Source of the DNA: JBFMHD01 sp040752395 [NCBI: Candidatus Hydrogenedentota bacterium]
Lineage (GTDB): Bacteria > JBFMHD01
Direction: 5' to 3'
Length of the DNA: 14,176 nucleotides
Assembly: GCA_040752395.1 (NCBI GenBank)
Contig: JBFMHD010000058.1
Span: forward strand, 1-14,176
The notes under the pieces are model-generated. The model did not search any database and was not told where the DNA came from. It saw only the letters and a program-made list of their open reading frames with translations. Numbering within the stretch: position 1 is the stretch's first letter; each line of letters begins with the position of its first letter. Shown piece by piece: positions 1 through 5,249 of this stretch. The translations under genes and the position numbers were made by a program.

Positions 1-204
1 TTATACACTATAATATGCTTCTTGGCAATATTTTAACTGAGATAATGGCAAGAGAACAAGAGCAGTATCTTAACACGCAAAACGAACACTTTCACTAGTT
101 GTATAAACAAGATCGTCCTCCAGCGGTTGCCTAACTTTCCACATTTTGTAAGAAGACTGCAAATAGTAATAAAACGTTTTTAATAAGTTGAATAACTTCT
201 TCAT
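1..204 (-). pseudogene. Small ORF downstream of the methyltransferase, interrupted by a stop
   Basis: An ATG at 204-202 overlaps the TGA that ends the methyltransferase reading frame (ATGA arrangement), with GAGGTG a few bases upstream as a possible ribosome-binding site. It encodes 44 residues beginning MKKLFNLLKTFYYYLQSSYK and stops at TAA (70-72). The same frame then stays open for another 22 codons (DTALVLLPLSQ and on) to a second TAA at 1-3. An intact version would be about 67 residues. I recognise no family. The tight coupling suggests that it was the second gene of the same cassette. The final codons read GTATAA at the window edge, the start of a typical attC R'' box. It may equally be a real 44-residue peptide followed by noncoding DNA. 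Confidence 0.35.
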
Positions 205-924
205 TTTTTCACCTCATAAATGATCAAATATTGATAGGTTATTTTTAAATAATCTCTTGAATTCTGGTTAGTAGAATTGGGTCCATCTTGGGTAACAACC
301 ACAATTTCCTTAAGCCATAAATTATCAAGTGTCAACATATCTAACAATCTTTTAGCAAGAGGTTCTACATATCCATCTATTCTTACATCTTGAGCTTGGA
401 TTGCCAAAAACCCATCTTTGCTTTTCATCTATTAAAGTTAATTGTTGTGATTCTAACCTAAAGTTTAGATTCCCCTTTGCCATCTCAATGGCTTTATCGT
501 TGATGTCAAAAGCTGCACACCTTCTTCCCAAAAGTTTACATTCTACAGCAGTTGTTCCAGCACCACAGAAATAATCTAAAACTAACTCGCCGGGTTCAGA
601 ATATTTGAGAATCACATTTCTGGGAATATATGGAGACCAATTGCCTCTGTACTCTCCACTATGAGTTGCCCAATTACCCCTTCGCTTAAAGCTCCAGACT
701 GTAGTTTGTTCCTCTTTAAAATCGTTTGGGGCAAGCTTCGTTACTTTTTTTGAAACTTTGAAAGCACTAATGTTGACTCCCTGCGACCTTGTAATAAGCC
801 TCTCAATATATCTATATGTAACTTCATATCTCTGACCAATTTCTATGTCAGGAGCTCCTCTTGCCTTTTCTTGTAAGATTGCTTCTTGGAGTTCTTTTTC
901 AGTTTTTATCTTTTGATTAGCCAT
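201..924 (-). pseudogene. DNA methyltransferase, internally deleted and frameshifted
   Basis: The ATG at 924-922 follows a good ribosome-binding site (AAGAGG). The first frame (924 to about 430) has a helix-turn-helix-like N-terminus, then WSFKRRGNWATHSGEYRGNW, a signature of one family of DNA adenine/cytosine-N4 methyltransferases, then the SAM-binding motif I DYFCGAGTTAVE and the acidic AAFDIN strand. After FRLESQQLTLIDEK the family-like sequence continues only in another frame (about 428 to 201: KDGFLAIQAQDVRIDGYVEP to YLIIYEVKK), which resembles the C-terminus of the same family. The part that should lie between, with catalytic motif IV (D/S-PP-Y/F) and the following strands, is absent. 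About 240 residues remain; from memory, intact relatives have about 350. It should be inactive. It probably belonged to a minus-strand cassette that starts near 961. Confidence 0.75.
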
Positions 925-955
925 GGTATCCTCTTTTTATTAAGCCCGACTTTTC

Positions 956-962
956 GTCTAAC
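956..962 (-). other. Candidate integron core recombination site (G/TTAGAC)
   Basis: On the minus strand the sequence reads GTTAGACG, an exact match to the integron core consensus GTTRRRY, where integron integrases cut between G and TT. It lies 32 bases before the methyltransferase start codon, where the left end of a gene cassette is expected, and about 190 bases downstream of the intI remnant on the same strand. It also forms a short palindrome with TTAGAC at 968-973. It could be an attI or the R' box of a decayed attC. A seven-base match alone is weak; position and context carry the call. Confidence 0.4.
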
Positions 963-967
963 ATGTA

Positions 968-1015
968 TTAGACTGCCGAATGAAACTTGCAAACACTGCA
1001 AGTTTTACAGTCTAA
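968..1015. repeat. Nested inverted repeat next to the candidate core site
   Basis: Outer arms TTAGACTG (968-975) and CAGTCTAA (1008-1015) enclose inner arms AAACTTGCA (983-991) and TGCAAGTTT (997-1005) around a five-base loop. The fold is a stem with an asymmetric internal bulge, which is how attC or attI-adjacent DNA can look. The outer-arm motif recurs in the second palindrome at 1100-1130, so the two structures are related. There is no T-tract, so a simple terminator is unlikely. Confidence 0.55.
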
Positions 1016-1099
1016 ATCAACCATATTTTTAAACCAATTAACTCCATAAATCTATATATCGCAGTTTGTTGTATCAAAATAATAGCATCATTTCGTCTG

Positions 1100-1130
1100 G
1101 GTTTAGACTGCGATTTTTGCAGTCTAAACC
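1100..1130. repeat. Perfect 12-bp palindrome (GGTTTAGACTGC arms)
   Basis: The arms GGTTTAGACTGC (1100-1111) and GCAGTCTAAACC (1119-1130) are perfect reverse complements separated by the 7-base loop GATTTTT. It lies just after the stop codon of the intI remnant, so it could have ended that transcript, but neither strand has a following U-tract. It shares TTTAGACTG with the repeat at 968-1015. Together they may form a recombinase-bound or hairpin-forming recombination region. DNA from 925 to 1150 holds no gene. Confidence 0.6.
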
Positions 1131-1150
1131 GCTTTTAGTAACCTACATCT

Positions 1151-1802
1151 TCACAACCTATCTACGGGACTAAGAACACCTTTCCCACCACGGTTTAAAA
1201 CATTGGTATAGACCATCGTTGTCCTGACATCATTGTTCCCAAGAACTTCCTGCACACTGCGGATATCATAGCCATCTCCCAATAGATGAGTTGCGAATGA
1301 GTGTCTAAATGTATGGCAACCCGCAAACTTATTAATATTTGCCTTTCTCAGTGCATCTTTTACGGCACACTGTAATACCGTTTCATGAATGTGATGCCTT
1401 CCTTGTGCACCTGTTTGAGGATTAACAAAACGATTTGGTGCAGGAAAAACATACTGCCAACCCCATTCTTTTTCGGCATTTGGATATTTACGTTCTAAAG
1501 CATAAGGCATATACACTCGCCAATATCCTTCTTGTAGGTCTCATTGATGTATTTGACGAACACGCTTTAGGTGTTCACATAAAGGTTCCTTTACAGCCCC
1601 AGGAAGCATAGTTAATCTATCTTTGCTTCCTTTCCCGTCTCTTACAGTAATTTGATTGGTGGAAAAATCTATATCCTTTACCCTAAGTCGCAAACATTTC
1701 ATTAATCTAAGCCCTGCCCCATACATTAGAGTAATCATTAACCGAAGGAAAAGACACGATTATTCTACCCGAGGTATCTATACTAACATTCACCTCTACC
1801 AT
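1151..1802 (-). pseudogene. intI: Integron-type tyrosine recombinase IntI, broken
   Basis: The C-terminal catalytic half is clearly an integron integrase: [20 protein letters not shown] (first catalytic Arg), GKGSKDR (Lys), [12 protein letters not shown] (HxxR) and [13 protein letters not shown] (Tyr). It also has the integron-specific insertion [19 protein letters not shown]. There are three lesions. (1) A start at 1802 with a good ribosome-binding site (AAAGGA) encodes [19 protein letters not shown], then joins the catalytic half out of frame; most of the N-terminal DNA-binding domain is missing. (2) An in-frame TGA at 1541-1543 splits IHQ from [13 protein letters not shown]. (3) The usual LGH catalytic position reads LGN, and the YTH after the Tyr reads YTN. 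IntI enzymes integrate and excise gene cassettes at attI and attC; this one is almost certainly dead. The exact N-terminal join is inferred. Confidence 0.9.
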
Positions 1803-2126
1803 AGATATATCCTTTTGTATTTTGAATTATACCATATATCAGTGGGTTGGTCAAATAATTTTTCGCAAAAATCTGTGATTCAGACAGTAACACACCCGTG
1901 TTCGCGGCGCCGGGAATTGCAGGAAATTGCAGGAACACAATACCTATTTCAACATAATTATTGACATAACAATCAGTATAATATATTGAAAATTTACTTT
2001 ACTTAATAGTTAAGATAAGTATAATATTAAATGTAATATTAATCGGAAAGGATTAACATGATGAATGAAAAGGTGTTTCCTCGAATAAAGAAAATAGCAG
2101 GATGATTAAATTAAGATTAAGAAACA
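1803..2126. other. Gene-free stretch with a GC-rich REP-like patch
   Basis: I see no supported gene between the intI start and the toxin remnant. At 1898-1938 there is a GC-rich island in AT-rich DNA: GTGTTC (1898-1903) is complementary to GAACAC (1933-1938), with the palindrome CGGCGCCG (1905-1912) and a near-tandem repeat GGAATTGCA/GGAAATTGCA (1913-1931) between. It resembles a small REP-type hairpin, and I cannot assign it to a family. A possible promoter follows. In the usual integron geometry attI would lie here, but I see no convincing GTTRRRY site with attI-like repeats. Confidence 0.45.
1961..1989 (+). promoter_or_regulatory. Possible sigma-70-type promoter before the toxin-antitoxin pair
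   Basis: TTGACA (1961-1966) is a perfect -35 hexamer, with TATTGA (1984-1989) 17 bases on as a mediocre -10. A perfect TATAAT (1977-1982) is also present, but only 10 bases from the -35, too close to pair with it. The surrounding DNA is very AT-rich, so chance matches are likely. If real, it would drive the toxin-antitoxin genes that start at 2127. Confidence 0.25.
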
Positions 2127-2438
2127 ATGAATGTTGATGAATTACGATACGCAGTTAAATCTGGTAATTTCGAATAGCGCAAGCATAGTTTAATTCGATT
2201 ATTTGAAAGAAATATTGCTCAGAATCTAATTTTAGATGTTATTTTATACGGCGAAGTTATTGAGGAATACCCGGAAGATAAACCTTTTTCAAGTTGTTTG
2301 ATTTTTAAACTAATTGAAGGGAAACCTTATCATGTAATAGTGAGTTATGATTCAGAATTTAAAAAGGCATATGTTATTACTGGATATATACCTACATTGG
2401 ATAAATTTGAAGGTGATTTTAAAACAAGGAGGAGATAA
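2127..2438 (+). pseudogene. DUF4258-type toxin gene with an internal amber codon
   Basis: From the ATG at 2127 the frame encodes 103 codons, MNVDELRYAVKSGNFE, then TAG (2175-2177), then RKHSLIRLFERNIAQN, GEVIEEYPEDKPFSSCL and KPYHVIVSYDSEFKKAYVIT to FKTRRR. The pattern matches DUF4258 proteins, small RelE-like mRNA-interferase-type toxins that usually sit before a YgiT/MqsA-type zinc-finger antitoxin. The family typically has Trp where the stop lies (FxWRxH), so TGG to TAG is the likely change. No good restart codon with a ribosome-binding site follows, so the toxin should not be made at full length unless the amber is read through. The antitoxin's ribosome-binding site lies inside the last codons. 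Confidence 0.8.
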
Positions 2439-2440
2439 AC

Positions 2441-2677
2441 TTGGAAAAATGTCCATTGTGTAAAGAAGAAAAAAAGACAGGGGTTACTACTTATAGTGTA
2501 GATTTCGGTTCAGGTGTTGTTGTAGTAAGAAAAGTACCGGCTAAAATCTGCACTCAATGTGGTGAAGAATGGATTAATGAAAAGGTTGCTAAGAGATTAG
2601 AAAACATTATTGAGAATGCTCGTTCTACCCATTGTCAGTTAGAAGTTGTTCCTTTTCAACTATCATTTTCTAATTAA
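2441..2677 (+). CDS. YgiT-type zinc-finger antitoxin domain protein
   Basis: This 78-residue protein begins at TTG (2441) behind a strong AAGGAGGAG site (2426-2434) inside the end of the toxin frame. Two Cys pairs, CPLC near the start and CTQC around residues 37-40, form the zinc-ribbon typical of YgiT/MqsA N-terminal domains. The motif PAKICTQCGEEWINEKVAKR is characteristic of antitoxins paired with DUF4258 toxins. The C-terminus is short and has no helix-turn-helix, so it probably neutralises the toxin by binding without acting as a full MqsA-like repressor. It overlaps the toxin operon with a two-base gap after the toxin stop. It appears intact while its partner is broken, as expected when a toxin is lost first. 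Confidence 0.8.
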   Translation: MEKCPLCKEEKKTGVTTYSVDFGSGVVVVRKVPAKICTQCGEEWINEKVAKRLENIIENARSTHCQLEVVPFQLSFSN

Positions 2678-2920
2678 TTTTTTGTATATTTCGGTACATC
2701 AGACTACGTAAGTATATTCTAGTACTACTTCGTTAATTCGGACATATTTTAAGAGGTGTAATACGCTTTATAGGCGTTACAATCGGCGGATGGCCTGCAT
2801 ATATAAACTATCGCAGAAAAAATCATAAAATAATGGATTTTTTATCTAAAGGAGGCGATGTGGTACTTCTTGCTTCTTTACTTTTGCCTTTTAACTTTTA
2901 ACTTGTCATAGGAGGTGTAT

Positions 2921-3364
2921 ATGATTTACCATTTGTTTTTTATTTTCTTATTAGGATTGAGTATTATATTTAATCAAGGATGTTCGATAAATCAGATTAA
3001 AAATAATGAATTGGTTCAGATATACAATGAACAGAAAGCTACAATCGAGGCATTAGTTCCGATATATCAGAATATCCGGGCAGATATTAAAACAAGGATT
3101 GATCGTGGTGATACCAAAGTTATCGAAGCAGCTGATACTACAATAATATTCTACAATGATGATACTATAACTATATATCCAGGAGAAACACGAGTGTTAT
3201 TGGTGTATGATACTTATATTATATCAAAATTACTGGAAGTTGATTCTAAAATTGTTCAAGCATATTATCGTTGGAAAGAACTTGACGAAAAAATCGAAAA
3301 TACTTACAAAGCGATCAAGGTAGCAAGTCAAGCGGCGTTATATGCAATGGTTACATTATGGTGA
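2921..3364 (+). CDS. Small putative lipoprotein of unknown function
   Basis: The ATG at 2921 follows AGGAGG with a 5-base gap, better than the GTG six bases earlier; it gives 147 residues. The N-terminus MIYHLFFIFLLGLSIIFNQG is a hydrophobic signal followed by Cys, resembling a lipoprotein signal, though the lipobox (NQGC) is weak. The rest is hydrophilic and helix-rich (NEQKATIEALVPIYQNIRAD; SKIVQAYYRWKELDEKIENT) around a beta-rich centre (DTTIIFYNDDTITIYPGETR). I recognise no family. A small phage-like or envelope accessory protein is possible. The stop codon lies inside the repeat array at 3349-3448. From 2678 to 2920 I see no convincing gene, only a 22-codon ORF. Confidence 0.6.
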   Translation: MIYHLFFIFLLGLSIIFNQGCSINQIKNNELVQIYNEQKATIEALVPIYQNIRADIKTRIDRGDTKVIEAADTTIIFYNDDTITIYPGETRVLLVYDTYIISKLLEVDSKIVQAYYRWKELDEKIENTYKAIKVASQAALYAMVTLW

Positions 3365-3448
3365 CAATAAATGGTTACACTGTGGTTACAATTTTTGAGG
3401 CAATTTTTCATTTAAAAAATGGCTTTAGATTGTCACCATAGTGTAACC
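3349..3448. repeat. Phased heptamer array, GGTKACA, with inverted third arm
   Basis: The heptamer GGTTACA or GGTGACA occurs at 3349, 3360, 3373 and 3384 on the plus strand and inverted at 3431-3437 (TGTCACC) and 3442-3448 (TGTAACC). Within each pair the spacing is 11 bp, one helical turn. The first pair (3349-3368) and the inverted pair (3429-3448) are complementary over 20 bases with one mismatch, so either plus-strand pair can form a hairpin with the inverted one. It begins within the last codons of the lipoprotein gene and ends 116 bases before the tRNA. Direct heptamers at 11-bp spacing resemble OmpR/PhoB-type operators, plasmid iterons or recombinase arm sites. The function is not known. 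Confidence 0.75.
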
Positions 3449-3490
3449 AAATTTATACTTAAAAGTGCTTTTTATTATTCATTTATAATG

Positions 3491-3499
3491 TGATATAAT
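3491..3499 (+). promoter_or_regulatory. Extended -10 promoter element upstream of tRNA-Pro
   Basis: TGATATAAT is a perfect -10 hexamer with the TGN extension. The expected -35 position holds only a weak TTTATT (3471-3476). Transcription would begin near 3506, about 60 bases before the mature tRNA. It is the best promoter candidate between the heptamer array and the tRNA. Confidence 0.4.
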
Positions 3500-3564
3500 T
3501 GGTTCTAATTTCTTTGAAATCAGGGAAAAACTTCAATTTTTATTGATATTATTAAAATTACATT

Positions 3565-3638
3565 CGGGCAGTGGCGCAGTTCGGGAGCGCACTTGAATGG
3601 GGTTCAAGGGGTCGGAGGTTCAAATCCTCTCTGCCCGA
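3565..3638 (+). tRNA. tRNA-Pro (anticodon GGG)
   Basis: All arms fold. The acceptor is CGGGCAG with CTGCCCG, the D stem GCGC/GCGC and the anticodon stem CTTGA/TCAAG around loop ATGGGGT, giving anticodon GGG (3598-3600). The T stem is GGAGG/CCTCT with one G-T pair and loop TTCAAAT. The first pair is C-G and the discriminator base is A, both typical of bacterial tRNA-Pro. It decodes CCC and CCU. CCA is not encoded. Its last 18 bases (3621-3638) begin the direct repeat that recurs at 6610, so this is also the likely attachment or duplication target of the neighbouring accessory DNA. The tRNA itself is intact. Confidence 0.95.
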
Positions 3639-3741
3639 TATAAAAGTAGGAGATAAGATAACGAAAGAAGCAAGATAACGAAAAATGTGATAAGGATTCC
3701 CACTGAAAGATTGAAAAGATACTAAAAGAAGAGGATTTGAA
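3621..3741 (+). repeat. Long direct repeat, left copy (includes tRNA 3' end)
   Basis: These 121 bases recur at 6610-6733. They start in the T loop of the tRNA (CAAATCCTCTCTGCCCG), continue through ATAAAAGTAGGAGATAAG and end at AGAAGAGGATTTGAA. By eye the copies differ only by three extra bases in the right copy (GAT after ATGTGA). They flank the restriction-modification region as a target duplication or attL/attR pair would. Confidence 0.9.
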
Positions 3742-3795
3742 AGGATTGGCTAACAGGATGTAAAAATTATCCTGTGAATAATTTTTGCCAATCCT
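3742..3795 (+). terminator. Imperfect palindrome, possible terminator after tRNA-Pro
   Basis: AGGATTGGC (3742-3750) is the exact reverse complement of GCCAATCCT (3787-3795). Inside, ACAGGAT (3753-3759) pairs with ATCCTGT (3769-3775), followed by GAATAATTTTT. The inner hairpin plus T-rich tail could end the tRNA transcript. The full nested form starts exactly where the left direct repeat ends, which suggests instead that it is an end structure of the inserted DNA. Confidence 0.4.
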
Positions 3796-3820
3796 CGGTC
3801 GACGCAGCTTTTAACAAGGA

Positions 3821-3829
3821 GTTATACGC
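3821..3829 (+). other. Left boundary core site of the gene cassette (G/TTATACGC)
   Basis: GTTATAC fits the integron core GTTRRRY. The nine bases GTTATACGC are the exact reverse complement of GCGTATAAC at 6516-6524, the R'' end of the attC-like structure behind the nuclease gene. Cutting between 3821 and 3822 would define the cassette's left end. Upstream, GCTTTTAAC (3807-3815) looks like the R'' box of the preceding, truncated attC. Confidence 0.75.
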
Positions 3830-3906
3830 AATTGGTCGCTTGAAGAAGAAAAGAATATTTATTAAGATGTCATTGGCAAAATCAAATATTGAAGAGAGGA
3901 AAAACT

Positions 3907-3939
3907 ATGTTCAAAAATACTGAGAGTAAAAACAAATGA
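3907..3939 (+). CDS. Ten-residue leader peptide overlapping the methyltransferase start
   Basis: ATG (3907) follows GAGAGG with a 7-base gap and encodes MFKNTESKNK, ending at TGA 3937-3939. That TGA overlaps the methyltransferase ATG (3936-3938) as ATGA. The methyltransferase start itself has no clear Shine-Dalgarno sequence (AGAGTAAAAACAA), so it may depend on ribosomes finishing the leader. This would keep methyltransferase synthesis tied to leader translation. It may also be chance, because the leader is very short. Confidence 0.4.
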   Translation: MFKNTESKNK

Positions 3940-5246
3940 CAAAACAAACCACCATGTTCGGCACTTATGACTTTCCCTCTTATGAGGAGATAATGGATGC
4001 TTATGCTAAAGAATTCGCAAATTATATTCTTCCTAAAGGTGATACCATATTTGGCTTCTGGATGCAGACATTGGCTGATTTGGAATTTTTGGATTTGGAA
4101 TTACAAGGATTAACTGACGAATATACAATTGACCCAGTAAATAGAGTAGTTAAGCTCAAAGGTGATGAAGAATTTATAAGATTAAGAATAGCTCATCTGG
4201 AAAAGGTAAAAGGAAAAACTACACTTTATACCGATTTGGTAGATAAATTTGGCGATACTAATGCTTATGCTTTTCATAACCTCTACCCCTACAAAGGAAA
4301 ATTTTATCCAAGGGTAGTAAGAACTCTAATTAATGCTTTCAACTTAAACAATAATTCACTCCTTTTAGATCCTTTCAATGGCTCTGGAACTGCCACGCAC
4401 GAGGCTTCTCTTATGGGAATTAAAAGCGTTGGCATAGATGTTACGCCAATGGGAATTGTTTTATCTGAATTAAAAAACGATTTACTTTTTATTGAGGAAC
4501 AGAAGTTAAATTTTGCAACAAAGGAATTACAAGATATTTTGGAGACAATCGAAAATAGAAAATGGCAACATCCAGATTCCTTGATACCTAAATTGATGTT
4601 AGCAGTATATTTTGATACGGTTGACGCTTTTGTAAGAACTTCAAGATATAACAGGAAAGGCAAGGTGGGTCTCTTTATTGAGAAGTTAAACTACATAAAA
4701 AATTGCTATAGAAAAACGATGGAAATTAGAGACAAATATGGACTTAAATTTGAACCTGCTAAAATCATAGAAGGGGATATACTTGAACTTAAAAATATGA
4801 GTGGAATGGAAGAAAAGTTTGATGCCTGCATTACAAGTCCACCTTATTATTTTTCAATAGACTATGTGGGGAAAGATAAAATTGCTTATGATTATTTAGG
4901 CGTTGATATGAAAAAAATTGAATCAAAATATTTGGGAATGAAAAATGGGAGGCCAAGAGGTAATTATGGTGGATTACCCTCAAGGGTTGCCATGTATTAT
5001 GAGGACTTAAAGGAATCAATAAAAAATATTTTTTGGGCATTAAAACCAGGTGGTAAACTTGCGATAATTATAGGAGATAGCACCGTTGGTGGCAAAAAAA
5101 TTCCCACAACAATGACTACTAAAAAGTTTTGTGAAGAAGTGGGTTTTGAATTTGAAAAATTGATTTTCAATCCTCTTTTAGGTGCTCGGAATAGGGCAAT
5201 AAGAGGAGAAAGCGTAATAATTTGTTATAAACCAAAGGGAGTGTAA
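3936..5246 (+). CDS. DNA methyltransferase of a type II restriction-modification pair
   Basis: This 436-residue protein should transfer a methyl group from SAM to an exocyclic amino group of DNA. Motif I, LLLDPFNGSGTATHEA, lies around residues 142-157, followed by the acidic strand SVGIDVT. Catalytic motif IV, ITSPPYYFS, lies around 299-307. SPPY favours N4-cytosine methylation, although N6-adenine cannot be excluded. About 145 residues separate motifs I and IV, and the target-recognition part may lie there. Later strands include LKPGGKLAIIIGDST near 370. All motifs are present and the frame is intact. It protects the host from the nuclease encoded three bases downstream. The order is M then R, as expected if protection must come first. 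The start is set by overlap with the leader peptide. Confidence 0.9.
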   Translation: MTKQTTMFGTYDFPSYEEIMDAYAKEFANYILPKGDTIFGFWMQTLADLEFLDLELQGLTDEYTIDPVNRVVKLKGDEEFIRLRIAHLEKVKGKTTLYTDLVDKFGDTNAYAFHNLYPYKGKFYPRVVRTLINAFNLNNNSLLLDPFNGSGTATHEASLMGIKSVGIDVTPMGIVLSELKNDLLFIEEQKLNFATKELQDILETIENRKWQHPDSLIPKLMLAVYFDTVDAFVRTSRYNRKGKVGLFIEKLNYIKNCYRKTMEIRDKYGLKFEPAKIIEGDILELKNMSGMEEKFDACITSPPYYFSIDYVGKDKIAYDYLGVDMKKIESKYLGMKNGRPRGNYGGLPSRVAMYYEDLKESIKNIFWALKPGGKLAIIIGDSTVGGKKIPTTMTTKKFCEEVGFEFEKLIFNPLLGARNRAIRGESVIICYKPKGV

Positions 5247-5249
5247 ATT

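Noticed and set aside
2058-2105. A 15-codon ORF (MMNEKVFPRIKKIAG) with a possible ribosome-binding site
   Set aside because: It is too short and matches no family I know; it may be a truncated gene start, but nothing supports it as a gene.
2833-2901. A 22-codon ORF (MDFLSKGGDVVLLASLLLPF...)
   Set aside because: It has no ribosome-binding site and no recognisable family; the surrounding DNA looks noncoding.
3349-3448. The inverted repeat after the lipoprotein gene as an attC site
   Set aside because: Length and position fit, but the ends are in the wrong order (GTTACA first, TGTAAC last) on both strands and do not match RYYYAAC/GTTRRRY.
3867-3923. An 18-codon ORF (MSLAKSNIEERKNYVQKY) in frame with the methyltransferase
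   Set aside because: Two stops (TGA and TAA) separate it from the methyltransferase and it lacks a ribosome-binding site; the overlapping leader at 3907 is better supported.
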